Part shown: positions 36,501 to 47,539 of the stretch, piece after piece
Numbering within the stretch: the first letter of the stretch is position 1
How the letters are laid out: every line of letters starts with the position of its first letter
Source: Theristus sp. LFF4_11
Taxonomy: Eukaryota; Nematoda; Chromadorea; Monhysterida; Xyalidae
Reading direction: 5' to 3'
NCBI GenBank assembly: GCA_030248135.1
Contig: JASANC010001540.1
Location: forward strand, 1 to 64,000
Length of the DNA stretch: 64,000 nucleotides
Position numbers and translations under genes: made by a program
Notes under the pieces: model-generated
Seen by the model: the letters and a program-made list of their open reading frames with translations, nothing else
The model's database searches: none
What the model was told of the DNA's origin: nothing

Positions 36501-37748
36501 CTCTCAAACGAAAACTTAAAAAAACCAAACAGGATTTCTGGCTGAGCGTTTTATTCAAGCAACTAGTTGGGCCGGAAGTGCTCAATGTGACCGTTGATGT
36601 CGATGCGGAACCGACTGCAGCGCACCAATGTGCCCGGTTTTACGCTCATCGAAATGGTAACAGGTCAGGTGGAATAAAGTGGAGCGCAAATAATTGTCGA
36701 GGAATTACAAAAACACTACAATTGATAGGGTAGTTGTGCAATTACGGTATAACTCCATAACATATCCAACTAGCTGATTGGTTGACACACGTATTCTGTG
36801 CATGGATTGCCGTGGAGGCGGAGTTTGGTTTGCATGGAGTGCATGCATTAATTACATGACCACCAACCAATCAGCCAGTTGGATATGTTGTAGAAAATGT
36901 GTAGTCAAAAACAGTGTTGCTGCATCGTCAAATACAAACAGGGCGCACAATTGGACATTTATAACAGCAGCGTGTGTCATCGCGTGTACGTGTGCGCGCG
37001 TGAGTGCTTGTTTGAGACTAATGCAACATTGCTGTGTTATAACAAAAAGTGCACTGTCTGACGACAAGGACTTTAGCATAATTGTCATTTTTTTCGCGTG
37101 CTGCCAGCCAGATTGTAATCTGGTTTCAGCATCACGTTGTTTGGAATGAACCTGTACAACACGTCACTCAACGTCACAATTGAGCAGCTCAAGTTGCAAG
37201 CAGCGCGTCAATTCTTATTTCAGCCCACTGATGGACACACGTTGACTAGCAGGTAATGTTTTGTCAAGGGTATTTTCAATATATTCAAGTGCCTTATTTC
37301 AGTGTCCAGCTCTTTTTAAGTGTGCACTTTTTTTGAAGCGTTGATGATTTTTGCTTATTTTTGTTTTGTCCGTCAGAAACAAAAATGTTATCAAGCCAAT
37401 CTTTTGTCTGTTTCACTTTTCAAAACACGATTAACATTCACACAGAGAACAAATACACTTTTTTTGAAGGTGGCTGGTTTCTACCTCATTAATTCATCAT
37501 CCAGTTGTGAATCAAAAAAACATAAATAAAAAAGGGAATTTTTTGCCGGTATTTACGTACGTTTGACTGCGTTTTCAAAACCAGGCGACTGCTTTGAATC
37601 GATTGTTTTCAGGCACATCAAAATCAACGACTGCCCCATCCCATCCGACAGTCTGCAGTTGCCGAGTTGCGTCGGAGGCGGCAAACCTGTGTCACTTCCC
37701 GCCGTGGTGCCGTCGAAAACGTTCGGATTCTGGCTCATCTCCGTATGA
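33515..37748 (+). CDS. HPSE: Heparanase-like endo-beta-glucuronidase
   Basis: A glycoside hydrolase family 79 enzyme expected to cleave heparan sulfate chains outside the cell or in lysosomes. Ten exons: 33515-33702, 33846-34036, 34240-34419, 34522-34684, 34854-34904, 35237-35440, 36012-36123, 36533-36663, 37130-37252, 37613-37748. They sum to 1479 nt with matching phases (492 aa; vertebrate heparanase is about 543). There is a hydrophobic N-terminal signal region. Conserved blocks in order: YLRLGGDDSDFMIFD; ELGNEPNNW with the acid/base Glu; VTVHHYY; WLGETSSTGGGG with the nucleophile Glu; FMWLDKLGL; MGNYAL; DFWLSVLFKQLVG; and a C-terminal beta-sandwich ending FGFWLISV. Intron 2 uses a GC donor (AACATCACAA then GCAAGT). 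The vertebrate linker region between the two chains is short here, so two-chain maturation is uncertain. A SINE lies in intron 6 and a MITE in intron 8. Confidence 0.88.
35607..35788 (-). mobile_element. tRNA-derived SINE family 1 in heparanase intron 6
   Basis: Minus-strand copy with A box, B box (GGGATCGAGCCCC) and CAACAA tail. It is antisense to the heparanase gene and well inside the intron (35441-36011). Confidence 0.8.
36747..36895. mobile_element. Fold-back MITE in heparanase intron 8
   Basis: Inverted ends ACATATCCAACTAGCTGATTGG-type (first 20 bases shared on both arms, with mismatches). Same subfamily as 2067-2270. Confidence 0.75.
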
Positions 37749-38052
37749 ATGTCCCGTCGATAGTGATCAAACTTTTTTTTATGTTGCCGTGTTTTTCACT
37801 GATGTAGAATGTAACGACAACAATGTATTTATTCTGTTAACAAAATCCAAAAGCTGTGAGCGGCCATAACTTTTCCATGTTACATACGGCGTCGCAAACG
37901 TTTGGCCGAACTGTTTTCCGACGTAGCCAAGGTGACATTTCATTCCTCATTGTGAATTCTGAGTTTACCCGCCTGCACGCGCTGCTTTTGTTTGACTGCT
38001 GCTACGTGTTGTGTCGTGACGTCGTCACCATAACTGATCGAAGCCGGTAAGC

Positions 38053-38200
38053 TGTTGTTCAGTTTAGTTGGGGGATAATTAGTGGTGTTTTGAGGGTCAA
38101 AACGCAAGAAGAGGCATGATATCGGTTTGGAAAATGGGTAAATGAAGTCACTTGAATCTGAAATGTATGGGAATCATTCGGGAGGCCGGAATAGGGATGT
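38053..38200. mobile_element. Diverged fragment of hAT-like group A
   Basis: The words GATAATTAGTG, GTCAAAACGCAAGAAGAGGC and ATTCGGGAGGC parallel the interior of the elements at 10657-11376 and 39484-40513, with many differences and no termini. Confidence 0.6.
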
Positions 38201-38334
38201 TGCGGGCCAAGGTTTTAGTTTGCGGGTCGGGCCTGCGGGCTTTTGGGGATTTTTCGAGTTTTGCGGGTCGGCCTGCGGGTTAGGGCTGGCTGAAAATTTT
38301 CTGAAAATAAAAAGCCCAAAATCGTAGGAGGGGT

Positions 38335-39482
38335 CCGAGTCTGAACAGTACCGAAGACGAGGGGGGGTGGGGGGGGGGTCCACCCCCCCCGAGCACCAGA
38401 GACCTCCGCGGGGGGGGGGGGGGGCGGGTCACGCGACACCCACCCCCAAAACCTGACACTGGACCATCCACACCCCCCCCCTCGAAATTTGCCAGACACC
38501 CCCCACCCCCCCTACATGGACCTAAGTTACAGTGACACCCCCAAAAATTTTCTCGGACCACCCAAAAATCATGAACTTTTGCTCAAAAATCATGATTTTT
38601 TGTCTCTAAAGTCCATGATATAAGCTGAATATATGATAACTTGATATTCTGCATTGTAATTTCAAAGATTTTGCAGCAAAATTTAGCGTTTTTCCTTCAA
38701 AATTTAAGCGAAAAAATATCATGGGTGGGGTGGGGGGTGTGCACCCCCCAGAAATTTTTCTACAATAGTGCACCCCCCCCCCCATGGCCCACGCCTGGGG
38801 GGGTGTCGTCACTGTACCATGACTGACACCCCCCCCCACTGAAAAATTTTCGGCACCCCCCCCACGTGACGACACCCCCCCCCTCGAAAATTTGCTTTCG
38901 CCTTCGGTACTGGTCTGAGAGATGCCAAAATCGTAGGGGGGGGGGTAAAAATTTTTCGAAATTTTTGGCACATGGTAAAAAATAGGCAAATTTTTTTTAA
39001 CCACTAAAAATCTAACTGGTATGTGCAAATGGTACGTTTTTGTGGTCAAATTGGTGAAGTTTTTTGTCAATAAAACTAAAAAAGCCGTTTCACTGCGTAA
39101 ATGGTAAAAAAAACTAAGATGACCAAAATTCGTTTTTTAATTAACTAAAAAAATCCCGATTAAATTTTTTTAAAGTTTAAAAAAAAATTTCGAACTCTAA
39201 TTCGAACCAGTAGCGAAAGCGTGACCTCGGGTGAGGGGGGGGGTGTTTGCCTAATTTTAGAGGGGGGGTCAGGTGCCTTCTCGGTGAGGGGGGTGCACGG
39301 GCAGCAAATTTTCCTGAGGGGGGGTGCACAGGCAGAAAAAATTACTGAGGGGGGGGGGGGTGCCAAAGCGTGACCTCGGGTGAGGGGGGGGGTGTTTGCC
39401 TAATTTTAGAGGGGGGGTCAGGTGCCTTCTCGGTGAGGGGGGGGGTGCACGGGCAGCAAATTTTCCTGAGGGGGGGGGGTGC
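38335..39482. repeat. G/C-tract repeat region with 151 bp tandem units
   Basis: Alternating runs of G7-G12 and C7-C10. At 39217 and 39368 two tandem units of 151 bp begin GCGTGACCTCGGGTGAGG and contain GTGCACGGGCAGC. Open frames rich in Pro or Gly here are compositional. No gene is seen from 37750 to 44700 apart from transposon debris. Confidence 0.7.
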
Positions 39483-39483
39483 A

Positions 39484-40513
39484 TAGGGTTGTTAAACAAA
39501 AATAAATTTTTTTTTTTTAAAAAAAGTGATTAAAAAAAAACAAAAATGCGGTTGGCACGTTTTATGATATTACGCTCCAGTTAACTCACGCTCCACAATT
39601 GGATGTTCTCGGACATTGCTAAAACGGACCTAAACCTAAAAACCAAACCTAAGCCTAATCTTAAGCAAAACCTGTTCCTAACCTAATCCTAACCTAAGCC
39701 AAGCCTTTTTAAGAAAGAAAGAATGAAAATAACTGCGTTTTGAACGAGTTTATGTTGAGTGCAGAGCGTGTGCACGCGCGCCAGTGGATCATGAGCAATG
39801 AGCAATGCGGATGCGGGGCAGGTGCATATCATTATCATAATGAAGCTTTGCGCAAAAATGCCGATTTTTTTTTTTTTTAAATTCGAAAAATTTTCCTCTA
39901 ATATGCTCTGAAAACCTCAATTTTGCAAAATTTTTCGAAAGTTCAACAAAAATTTTTTTTGATTATACCTCGTAAAACCTTTAGCAGTCGATTTTGGGCC
40001 GTGTTACCGACTGATTTTAGGCTACGACAACATCTGCGATAAAGTTTTTGAGCGTCCCAAAGCTTGGCCTACCATTTCCGATGCAGATAAGGTGACGATT
40101 CGCCTCGCAGAGCGTCCGATTGTGCTCGCTGCTCCGTTTGCAAGCGCTACGTTGTCTGGTTGCTTGCTGCTTCGTGTCGTGTCGTCGCAACACCATCAGA
40201 AGAATTGATCGAATTTCAAGGCGGTATGTTTGTCTTTACTTTAGCATTAGTTTAGCTGGGGACAATTAGTGACGTTTTGGAGGTCAAAACACAAGAAGAG
40301 GCATGGTGACGGTTTGGAAAAGGGGTAATTAAGGTCACCAAAACAAAATCTGCAAAGTTCCGTCATATGGGAGTCATTCGGGAGGCGCTTGCATATCATA
40401 TGTGGTTCTTCGGACTCCCTGATTGATTTAGCACAACTTTGATTTTTGAAATTTAAAAAAAAAAAATTAAAAAAAAACAAAAATGACGATTTTTGTTTTT
40501 TTTAACAACCCTA
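39484..40513 (-). mobile_element. hAT-like group A, copy 2, with nested insertion
   Basis: Termini TAGGGTTGTTAAA on both ends, flanked by the 8-bp duplication GGGGTGCA (39476-39483 and 40514-40521). It is in inverse orientation to the copy at 10657-11376 and aligns with it along its length, except for an extra block at 39549-39860. Confidence 0.85.
39549..39852. mobile_element. 304 bp insertion inside group A copy 2
   Basis: The block absent from copy 1 is bracketed by CAAAAATG on both sides (39541-39548 and 39853-39860), an 8-bp target duplication. Its ends (CGGTTGGCACG and GAAGCTTTGCG) are not inverted repeats of each other. It contains CCTAATCCTAACCTAAGCC and AAGCCAAGCCTTTTT words seen at 7340-8060 and, reversed, at about 44040-44270. 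Confidence 0.7.
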
Positions 40514-40759
40514 GGGGTGCACTGGCAGAAAAATTTCGTGAGGGGGGGGGGTGCACGGCACGGGATCGCACGGGCAATACCAAATTTTTGCCTTAGAAAA
40601 ACACAGAAATTCTTGTAAAATACAGAATATTTTGTGCAAACAAGCTGCTTGTTTGGTCAGAAACAACAAAATCTATGCAGGGACAGACACAAACGTCAAG
40701 AAAAATGCAAAAATTACGGTATTTTTGGAAAAAATTGAGATGAGATTGACCACCGTGAG

Positions 40760-43058
40760 TAGGGTTAGGGGCTTTGAAAAAAAAAAAATTTTTTTATTTT
40801 TTTTCGTTTAAAAAAAAATTTGGATTTTTTTTTCAAACTTAAAAAAAAAATTTGAAAAATTTTTCTTCTACTTTGCTCTGAAAATTCGATTTATGGCATA
40901 ATTTTTTGAAAGTTCAAACCAAATTTTCTTCCCAACTTCTTTGTGTGCTTAGGTACATGTCATTATTTGGTCATTTTGACCGACGTACTCCATGTTTTTC
41001 GATTTGGATGACTTCTAGAGTCAATTTTTAGCGTTGAAATGACTTAACTGAATTGAAATATCGTTTCAGAAATCGTTTTCTTGCAACTTAGAACATGTTT
41101 TTTCAGTCGGTGGTAGGCCATGAGATGAACATGATATTTTGTAGATTGGCGTATGTTATAGGTCTACAATGGAGTTGTGCGATATATTGTTAAACAATTG
41201 GAGCGGAGATGTTGGTTAATACCACATCACACGACCGTTTTTCAGATACCCGATAACATGGCCACATGTTAAAACTTGCGTGCTGAGCTAAACTAACGTG
41301 TTAAACTTGCGTCTGTCAGTTGCCCGCAACGTGATCGCGAAATCATGGTACGTGTTTTCGATACGATGATTTGAAGAGTGGGCTCTCGCCATGTGGCAGA
41401 TAGCATAGCTGGTTGAACCTGAAAGTAAGTGTCTTGGGGGGGGGGCGACCGGGTCGACAGGGGTTGCCGACTTAGCTACAGCAAACAGGAATTTTTGAAC
41501 ACAGTCAAATTTTGGTAATTTTCTAAAGAGGAACAACTAAGAACGGTTCAATATTCAAGTACACGTCGAAAATTGTCCTGTTTTACTGTTGAAAATGCAA
41601 CTTTCCCTCTATGAAATTATAGATGGTATACTATTGGCTCATTATTCATCAGTTGACGAATGAATAATGGGGTTTTTAAATTATTTGAATAATACTATTT
41701 TGAATAATGAGTAATGGGTCCATTATTCAAATAGTACTATTGGTGACGAATGAATAATGCAACCAAAAAAACTGGGCTTGTTAAAAACAAGTAGCACAAG
41801 ATGCTAGAATTGTGGTGTCCATAACACTCGAATACACCAACAATCAACACCCAACTTTGTGACACCTCATCAGTGACACCTCATGAGCATTGAAAAGTGA
41901 CAAAAAATGTACACTGAAAAGAAGGTACTGAAATCAACTTGTAAATTTCCACGGGTGGTGCACCAAAACAAATTTCTGAAACTAAAAATTAACTTGCGGT
42001 TGATTTGTTTTGTTTGTTTATGCAGTACGTCAAATGTTTATCACGTTTTTCCGCATTTCAACCATGGGCCACCAGAAATCTGCATGTTGCACTGCACTTT
42101 ATCCGCAAATTCGTAATAGCTGTGCAAAATTCAACACATTTTTTGAAATCCTGAGTGCATTTTAGTTTGGAAAGGTGAAAGAATCGTTTAAATTGGTGTT
42201 ATATAACTCGAGATACAACCATTTTTGTCCAGAAAATCGAAAAATCAACAAACACAAAATGAAAGGAAATCACACCTGGGGTTGTTTTGTATTATATGTG
42301 GCATGCACACATACGTATGTGAGCAATTATGCTCCCCTCACGCGATAATCACACAGAGACAGTGTTATGTTTCTTTCTGTTGTTGTTGTGTCTATATGCT
42401 GCACACACACGATAGAGTTACCGCAAACGGCTATAACTTTTACACCGTTCATCCGTTTGAGCTGAAATTTGGATATGTTTTACCTGTATACCTAACAGTT
42501 GTCGCCAATCAGTTTTACCCTGAACCGATAAGAAAAACAGAAGTTAGGGCGTTTAATTATAATTAAACGCTTTGTTTACTCTGATGAGTGTTGATTTGAT
42601 TGAAATTGTGATTTGCACTTGATCCTCTTCGCCATTGATCCGATAACAAAAACATCAATGCGCTAAGGTTAAAAATAGAAAGTTGCAGATAAAAGCCAAT
42701 CAACAATCGTCCATTATTCATTAATCATTCACTATCGGCAAATTATTCAAGTGAATAATGAATAATTTGAAAAATTACGTGAATAATAGTTTTTGAATAA
42801 TATATTATTCATTCGTCATTCATTATTCAAACTCAGATTTGACGAATGAATTATTCATACCATCTATATATGAAATGGACATAATTTCAATAAAACACGA
42901 TTTTCGCTCTTATAGTTTTCCGGATCGTTCTGAAAATAGTCTAGATGAACTCAGCTCGACGAGACGCTTCGAACAAACCTAACTTGTAAAAAAAAATTTA
43001 AAAAATTTTTTTTTTTTTAATTTAAAAAAAAAATCCGGATTTTTTTCCCCTAACCCTA
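40760..43058 (+). mobile_element. hAT-like group B, copy 1 (interrupted)
   Basis: Starts TAGGGTTAGGGGCTTTGAAAA and ends CCCCTAACCCTA, flanked by the 8-bp duplication ACCGTGAG (40752-40759 and 43059-43066). Without its 1251 bp nested insertion it is about 1040 bp and almost identical to the copy at 51248-52273. It has no transposase frame. Confidence 0.88.
41618..42868. mobile_element. 1251 bp nested DNA transposon with TATGAAAT duplication
   Basis: Inverted termini TATAGATGGTAT and ATACCATCTATA are flanked by TATGAAAT at 41610-41617 and 42869-42876. The uninterrupted site exists once at 52092-52099 in the sister element. Subterminal regions are rich in GAATAATGAATAATT words in both orientations. 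The 8-bp duplication suggests a hAT or related superfamily. The largest frames (about 70 and 113 codons) resemble nothing I know, so it is probably non-autonomous. Confidence 0.9.
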
Positions 43059-43213
43059 ACCGTGAGGGGGGGTGCGATCCCGTGTTTTCTCGCGGAGGGG
43101 GGTGGGGGGAGTCTAGTACCCGTGTCGAGGTAAAGGGGGGGAGGGGGGGTACACGGGTATCTGCCCGTGCACGGGCCGGGCAGGATTTTCGGCTGAGGGG
43201 GGGGGGGGTGAAC

Positions 43214-43958
43214 GGCATGCGGTCGATCCGGTACCGGTCGATCCGGTACCGGTCGATCCGGTACGGTCGATCCGGTACCGGTCGATCCGGTACCGGTCGA
43301 TCCGGTACCTGGCAATTTTCTAGGGCGGTCGATCCGGTACCGGTCGATCCGGTACTCGGTCGATCCGGTACCAATTGAAATTTTCAGCTGTTTTAGCATT
43401 CAATTCAATTTGTTTCTGATTTGTTTTCCATTTTTCTTCGTTTCTCTCATTTTATCTGATGTCTGAAACATTTTACCGCAGGTTTTTTCGCGGGAAATAT
43501 GAAAATAAAAACAACAGACATCTTTCCTCAACTCCAAAAGAGAACCGAATCAGTCTTCATATTTTTATTTTGTTCTCCTTTTCTTGCTGAGCTGGTATTT
43601 TGCAAATTTTCACCGTCTTGGAGCTTTATTCTTCTGGAAAATAGTTCAGAAAATAAAAAAAACATATGGTACACACACTTGTTTTGCTTTTTTCAGAATC
43701 AGATTACGATTACCAAAACCAACAAAGTGTCGCAAGTCGTCGTCGTCCAACAATCGTGTTCGGTTTCATGTCTTTCCGTGCTGCATAAATGTTTCGCAAT
43801 CACCGAAACCAAAGAAAAATCGAAAACACAACGAATTGAACGCTAAAAACCCGTAAAACAGCTGAAAATTTCAATTGGTACCGGATCGACCGAGTACCGG
43901 ATCGACCGGTACCGGATCGACCGTACCGGATCGACCGGTACCGGATCGACCTACAGCC
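43214..43958. mobile_element. 745 bp element with tandem GGTCGATCCGGTACC ends
   Basis: Both termini are arrays of the unit GGTCGATCCGGTAC (about nine on the left, five on the right, inverted). They are followed inward by inverted copies of CAATTGAAATTTTCAGCTG. GGGGTGAAC flanks both ends (43205-43213 and 43959-43967), a 9-bp duplication such as Mutator-like elements make, though the left one lies in a G run. The interior 43400-43860 has no recognisable gene. Confidence 0.7.
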
Positions 43959-44039
43959 GGGGTGAACCGTGGACCCCCCCCCACCCCCATCCCCCCCGCA
44001 CTTTCGCTACTGATTCGAACTCAGCGCGTCAGGCAGGCG

Positions 44040-44530
44040 GTCAGCGCTGGCGCTTCTTTTTTAAAACGCACGCGCACGCGGCATCGGCATGCTCATGCTC
44101 ATGATCCACTAGCGCGCCTGCACACGCTCCGGCCTCAACAAAAACTTGTTCAAAACGCAATTGTTCTGACATATTCCTTTCTGAAAAGGCTTGGCTTAGG
44201 TTAGGATTAGGTTAGGATCAAGTTAGGCTGAGGATTAGGCTTTAGGATTAGGATTTGAATTAGGTCCGTTTAAATAATGTCCGACAACGAGCGTGTCGGT
44301 TTTTAGAAAAGAAGGGCAACCGGCGTCAGCCAGCGCGGTTCGAATGCACCTATTTTTGTCGACCAGCAGATTTTCCTCCGGCATTTTGAATTTTTTTAAA
44401 ATTAATTGATTTGTATGCATACTTAAAAGTGATTTTTTTGATTTCTGATCAGAGGTTGCTTGGAATGAGTCGTTGTAGGTTCCTAATCCTAAACCTGATC
44501 CTAATCCTAAGCCAAGCCTTTTTTATAAGG
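44040..44530. repeat. TTAGGATTAGG-type repeats and debris
   Basis: GGCTTAGGTTAGGATTAGG words at 44185-44260, and CCTAATCCTAAGCCAAGCC at 44485-44525. Related to the blocks at 7315-8060 and 39549-39852. No gene is seen. Confidence 0.55.
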
Positions 44531-45187
44531 TGAAAATGATCAATTTAGTTTTTGCATTTTTTTCTTTCCTGTGTTAAAGGGCAGGGGCCACCGCTACTGC
44601 ACATGCACCTGTTTTAATAATGATGCATTACGGGAAATTAATTAAAACAAGATTACAATACAATTTTTTAATTTAAAAAATCGGGATTTTCACATTTTTG
44701 AACTCTAAGGTCAACGGAAATCACACACAATTAGAAATTCAAGCGACACCAGTCGACGAAAATGCTTGTGCGCTTTTTGGGGGCTCGTTCCGTCAGAGCG
44801 TTAGGTTTGTTGTTGACCTTGTTGGTTGTTTTACGTAGTTTGTGTAGTGCTTAAGTGCTTTGCTTTTAAGCTTTTTGGTCATAAAGAGAAGCAGGAACAA
44901 TATGAGTTTCTATGAGCTTGTGTTCTTTTCGTGGTCTTCAAAAAAAACAGAACGGATTGCTTCGCTCGCACTGCAACTGGAGACAGGTTATTCATCGTTC
45001 CAGAACGGTTTGAATTGATTGACGTTTAACGTAGAGTGATCTATTGAACGAACTGCGTGGTGTAATGATCTGTTGCGGAGAAATGAAAGCGAAGAAATTC
45101 CATCTGTTTGACTCAAAAGTCAAACAACAACAAAAAAGGGACAAGCTCGCTCTGCTTGCAGTCTCGTGTCGTCCATTGTCGGCGCAG

Positions 45188-47537
45188 GTGGCGAAAGCCG
45201 AAGGTCACGCCGCCACAGAGGCTGCAGCCGTCGCCGGCCATGGCAAAGTGCCGCCGGAGTTCACGATGGACGATCTCCCGGTGCCGCACGCCGGAATGCC
45301 GTACCCGAAGGTGTACGCGCAGCTGCAGGTTTGTGTTTCTCTTGTTGCTTTTTTCTTTTTTTCCTCTTCATTGACATCCGAGAGATGTTATTTCCAATTT
45401 CAGAAAACTCTCCACAGTTCATGTTCGGTAGATTCGGACACCCACGTATCCCCCCCCCCCACCTGCGGATGATTTGAGTTTGAGCACCAAGTGTTGAGCT
45501 TTGTAAAAATGACCCCACCCCCTTCACCCCACACACACTGGTCGCCGCCAATGATAGCGGCGTTTTTTGCTAGAAATTGTTTTTATTAATTTCGGCTGCT
45601 TTTTTTTGTCCACAGTGGAACTCTGAATCATAGGCAATCAACTGATGGGTTGGTGATCACGTGATGCATGCTTTGTGTGCGGGGGGACAGAGCGACAAAT
45701 TGAATGCCAGCACAGCAAGCACGCATCACGTGATCACCGACCAATCAGCTGGATTGCCCATAATTTATAGTTCGACTGTGCGTTGACCTACACGCATCTT
45801 CTTCATTGTCCATAAATTTCGCCAGCCTCGGAAGTCGTTGGATTGAGGATGGGGAGGCATCGCTTGTTTTGTTTCTCAAACAGATTCCGAGATTTTTTCA
45901 GCAAAAATTCAACATTTGGCTTGGTGTCTCCGTCGTGTTGGTTACGGCTGTGCTTGCATTGGTTGGTTTTGAACTGCTAGTCTGAAGACCTGCGTTAGTT
46001 TGTTAAACCACAGTGACAAACACACTGGCACACACCGCGATAACACGCTGCGATGCGCACTCAGCAGTGCGTGTACAGTCGAACTCTAAATTATAGGCAC
46101 TCGGCTGATTGGCTGGTGGTCACTTGATGCGTTTTTTCTGTGCAGGCATCACTGTGAGGGCGGAGTCTGTTCTGCGCAGAAAGCGTGCATCACGTGATCA
46201 CCAACCAATCAGCTGATTGCCTGTAATTTGTGTAGTTATGTTCGACTGTATGTTGTGTCTTCTGGTGTGTTTGTTGGTATTTGATTATTGAAAAAGCCGA
46301 CACAAGAGAGATGCAAGGTCTTCGGGCAATATACTTTCTTTCATGTGGTTTTGTATTGTTTTTTATGTTAAATTCATCTATTTTAGTTGCATTCATATTC
46401 GATCGACGCTGCGCACCGTCTGTTTCTATCATGTGCAATTAGCTGATTGATTGATTGATTGGTGGCCATGTGATTAGGGTTGGCAAAATACCGTTTTTTT
46501 CAAATCGTGGTAAAAAAACCTGTATTTTTACGGGTAAAATTACGGTAATTTTACCGGAAAAAAACGAAAGCCAAAAAGTTGTAAAAACCCACATATTTTT
46601 CGCAGCCGACTTTTAACTTGAACCAGGACTTGTGAAAACAACTTTCAGAATGCTTTGTTCAAAATATCGTGCACCAACAAAGAAAATAAATTATGTTTGG
46701 GCTTGAAAACCCAAAAGGTCAGCAATAAATTGAACATTATCTTTTGCTCAATAATTTATTGTCCACCAATTACATAGGAAAAAATCACAGCGTTTTCACC
46801 GGACAGTCTTTGGTCACAATAGTCGAACACAATTTGCTGCAATAACGCAGTTAAACCGAATCAGTTCAGTCAGTTCAGATCAAAAAGAAAACAAATCAGT
46901 AATTGTGTAAGAAAGACAATGTTGAGCGACATTTGGAATTTTTGAAATTTTCAGCTCAGCGGCAGCTTCAGCTGATTCTTGCACATCGCTTAACAGTTCT
47001 TTCAAACATCAGTGTCAATTTCGTCATCATATTTTTTTGGTCACAGATTTTCTCATTTTCTCATCAAAAATGATATAAAAACTCAGGGTCCGAAATTGAA
47101 AAAAACCGGAAAAATACGAAAAAAACCGGAAAAATACAGAAACGGTCTTTGTCCCGTTTTTTTCAAGGCACCAATTTTTGCCCTGGTAAAAAAACGCGTA
47201 TAAATACGTGTTTTTTTACCGGTAAAAAAACCCGGTATTTTTACCATGCCAACCCTACATGTGATGCATGCTATCAATTCGGTGCAGTCCAGAGACTCTA
47301 CCTCCCTCCACAGAATGCACATAGCATGTCATGCAATCAATCAGCGTATCGCATATGATGAAGGAACAGACCATTTTTTGGACGTACGATATCAGACTTC
47401 GGATTTTGGAGCTATTTCGTTTCGAGATTGTTTTTCAGTGCATAAAAGAGGATCTGTTTCTGTGGAACACCGCGAGTCCACCGCACAGCTTCAAAACTAG
47501 AACGCAGCCTCCGTATGCAGGACCACCGAACGAGTGA
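45188..47537 (+). CDS. Small single-TM protein, possibly mitochondrial
   Basis: Three exons join in phase 0: 45188-45328, 45902-45961 and 47439-47537 (47+20+32 residues). The order is an Ala/Gly-rich start, PPEFTMDDLPVPHAGMPYP, a KVYAQLQ-QKFNIW amphipathic stretch, one helix (LGVSVVLVTAVLAL), and a short polar tail ending PPYAGPPNE. The form is that of small nuclear-encoded inner-membrane subunits of mitochondria, but I cannot name it. A start is missing from these exons. An ATG at 44762 followed by LVRFLGARSVRAL looks like a targeting presequence and could join in phase through a weak GTTGTT donor near 44825. Intron 2 carries a MITE and a 783 bp element inside another MITE. Confidence 0.5.
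46436..47357. mobile_element. Fold-back MITE interrupted by 783 bp element
   Basis: The outer halves (to 46474 and from 47258) are AATTAGCTGATTGAT and GTGATGCATGC sequence of the CAGCTGATTGG family. They are separated by an element that begins and ends in the middle of the hairpin. Confidence 0.7.
46475..47257. mobile_element. hAT-like group C element (TAGGGTTGGC ends)
   Basis: Starts TAGGGTTGGCAAAATACCG and ends with CGGTATTTTTACCATGCCAACCCTA-type sequence. It is flanked by CATGTGAT at 46467-46474 and 47258-47265, an exact 8-bp duplication lying inside a MITE. Subterminal stretches repeat TTTTTACCGG/GGTAAAAA words. Non-coding. Confidence 0.85.
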
Positions 47538-47539
47538 TC

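Noticed and set aside
41907..42566. 70- and 113-codon frames as transposase remains in the nested element
   Set aside because: No DDE or hAT dimerisation motifs visible and the region is AT-rich.
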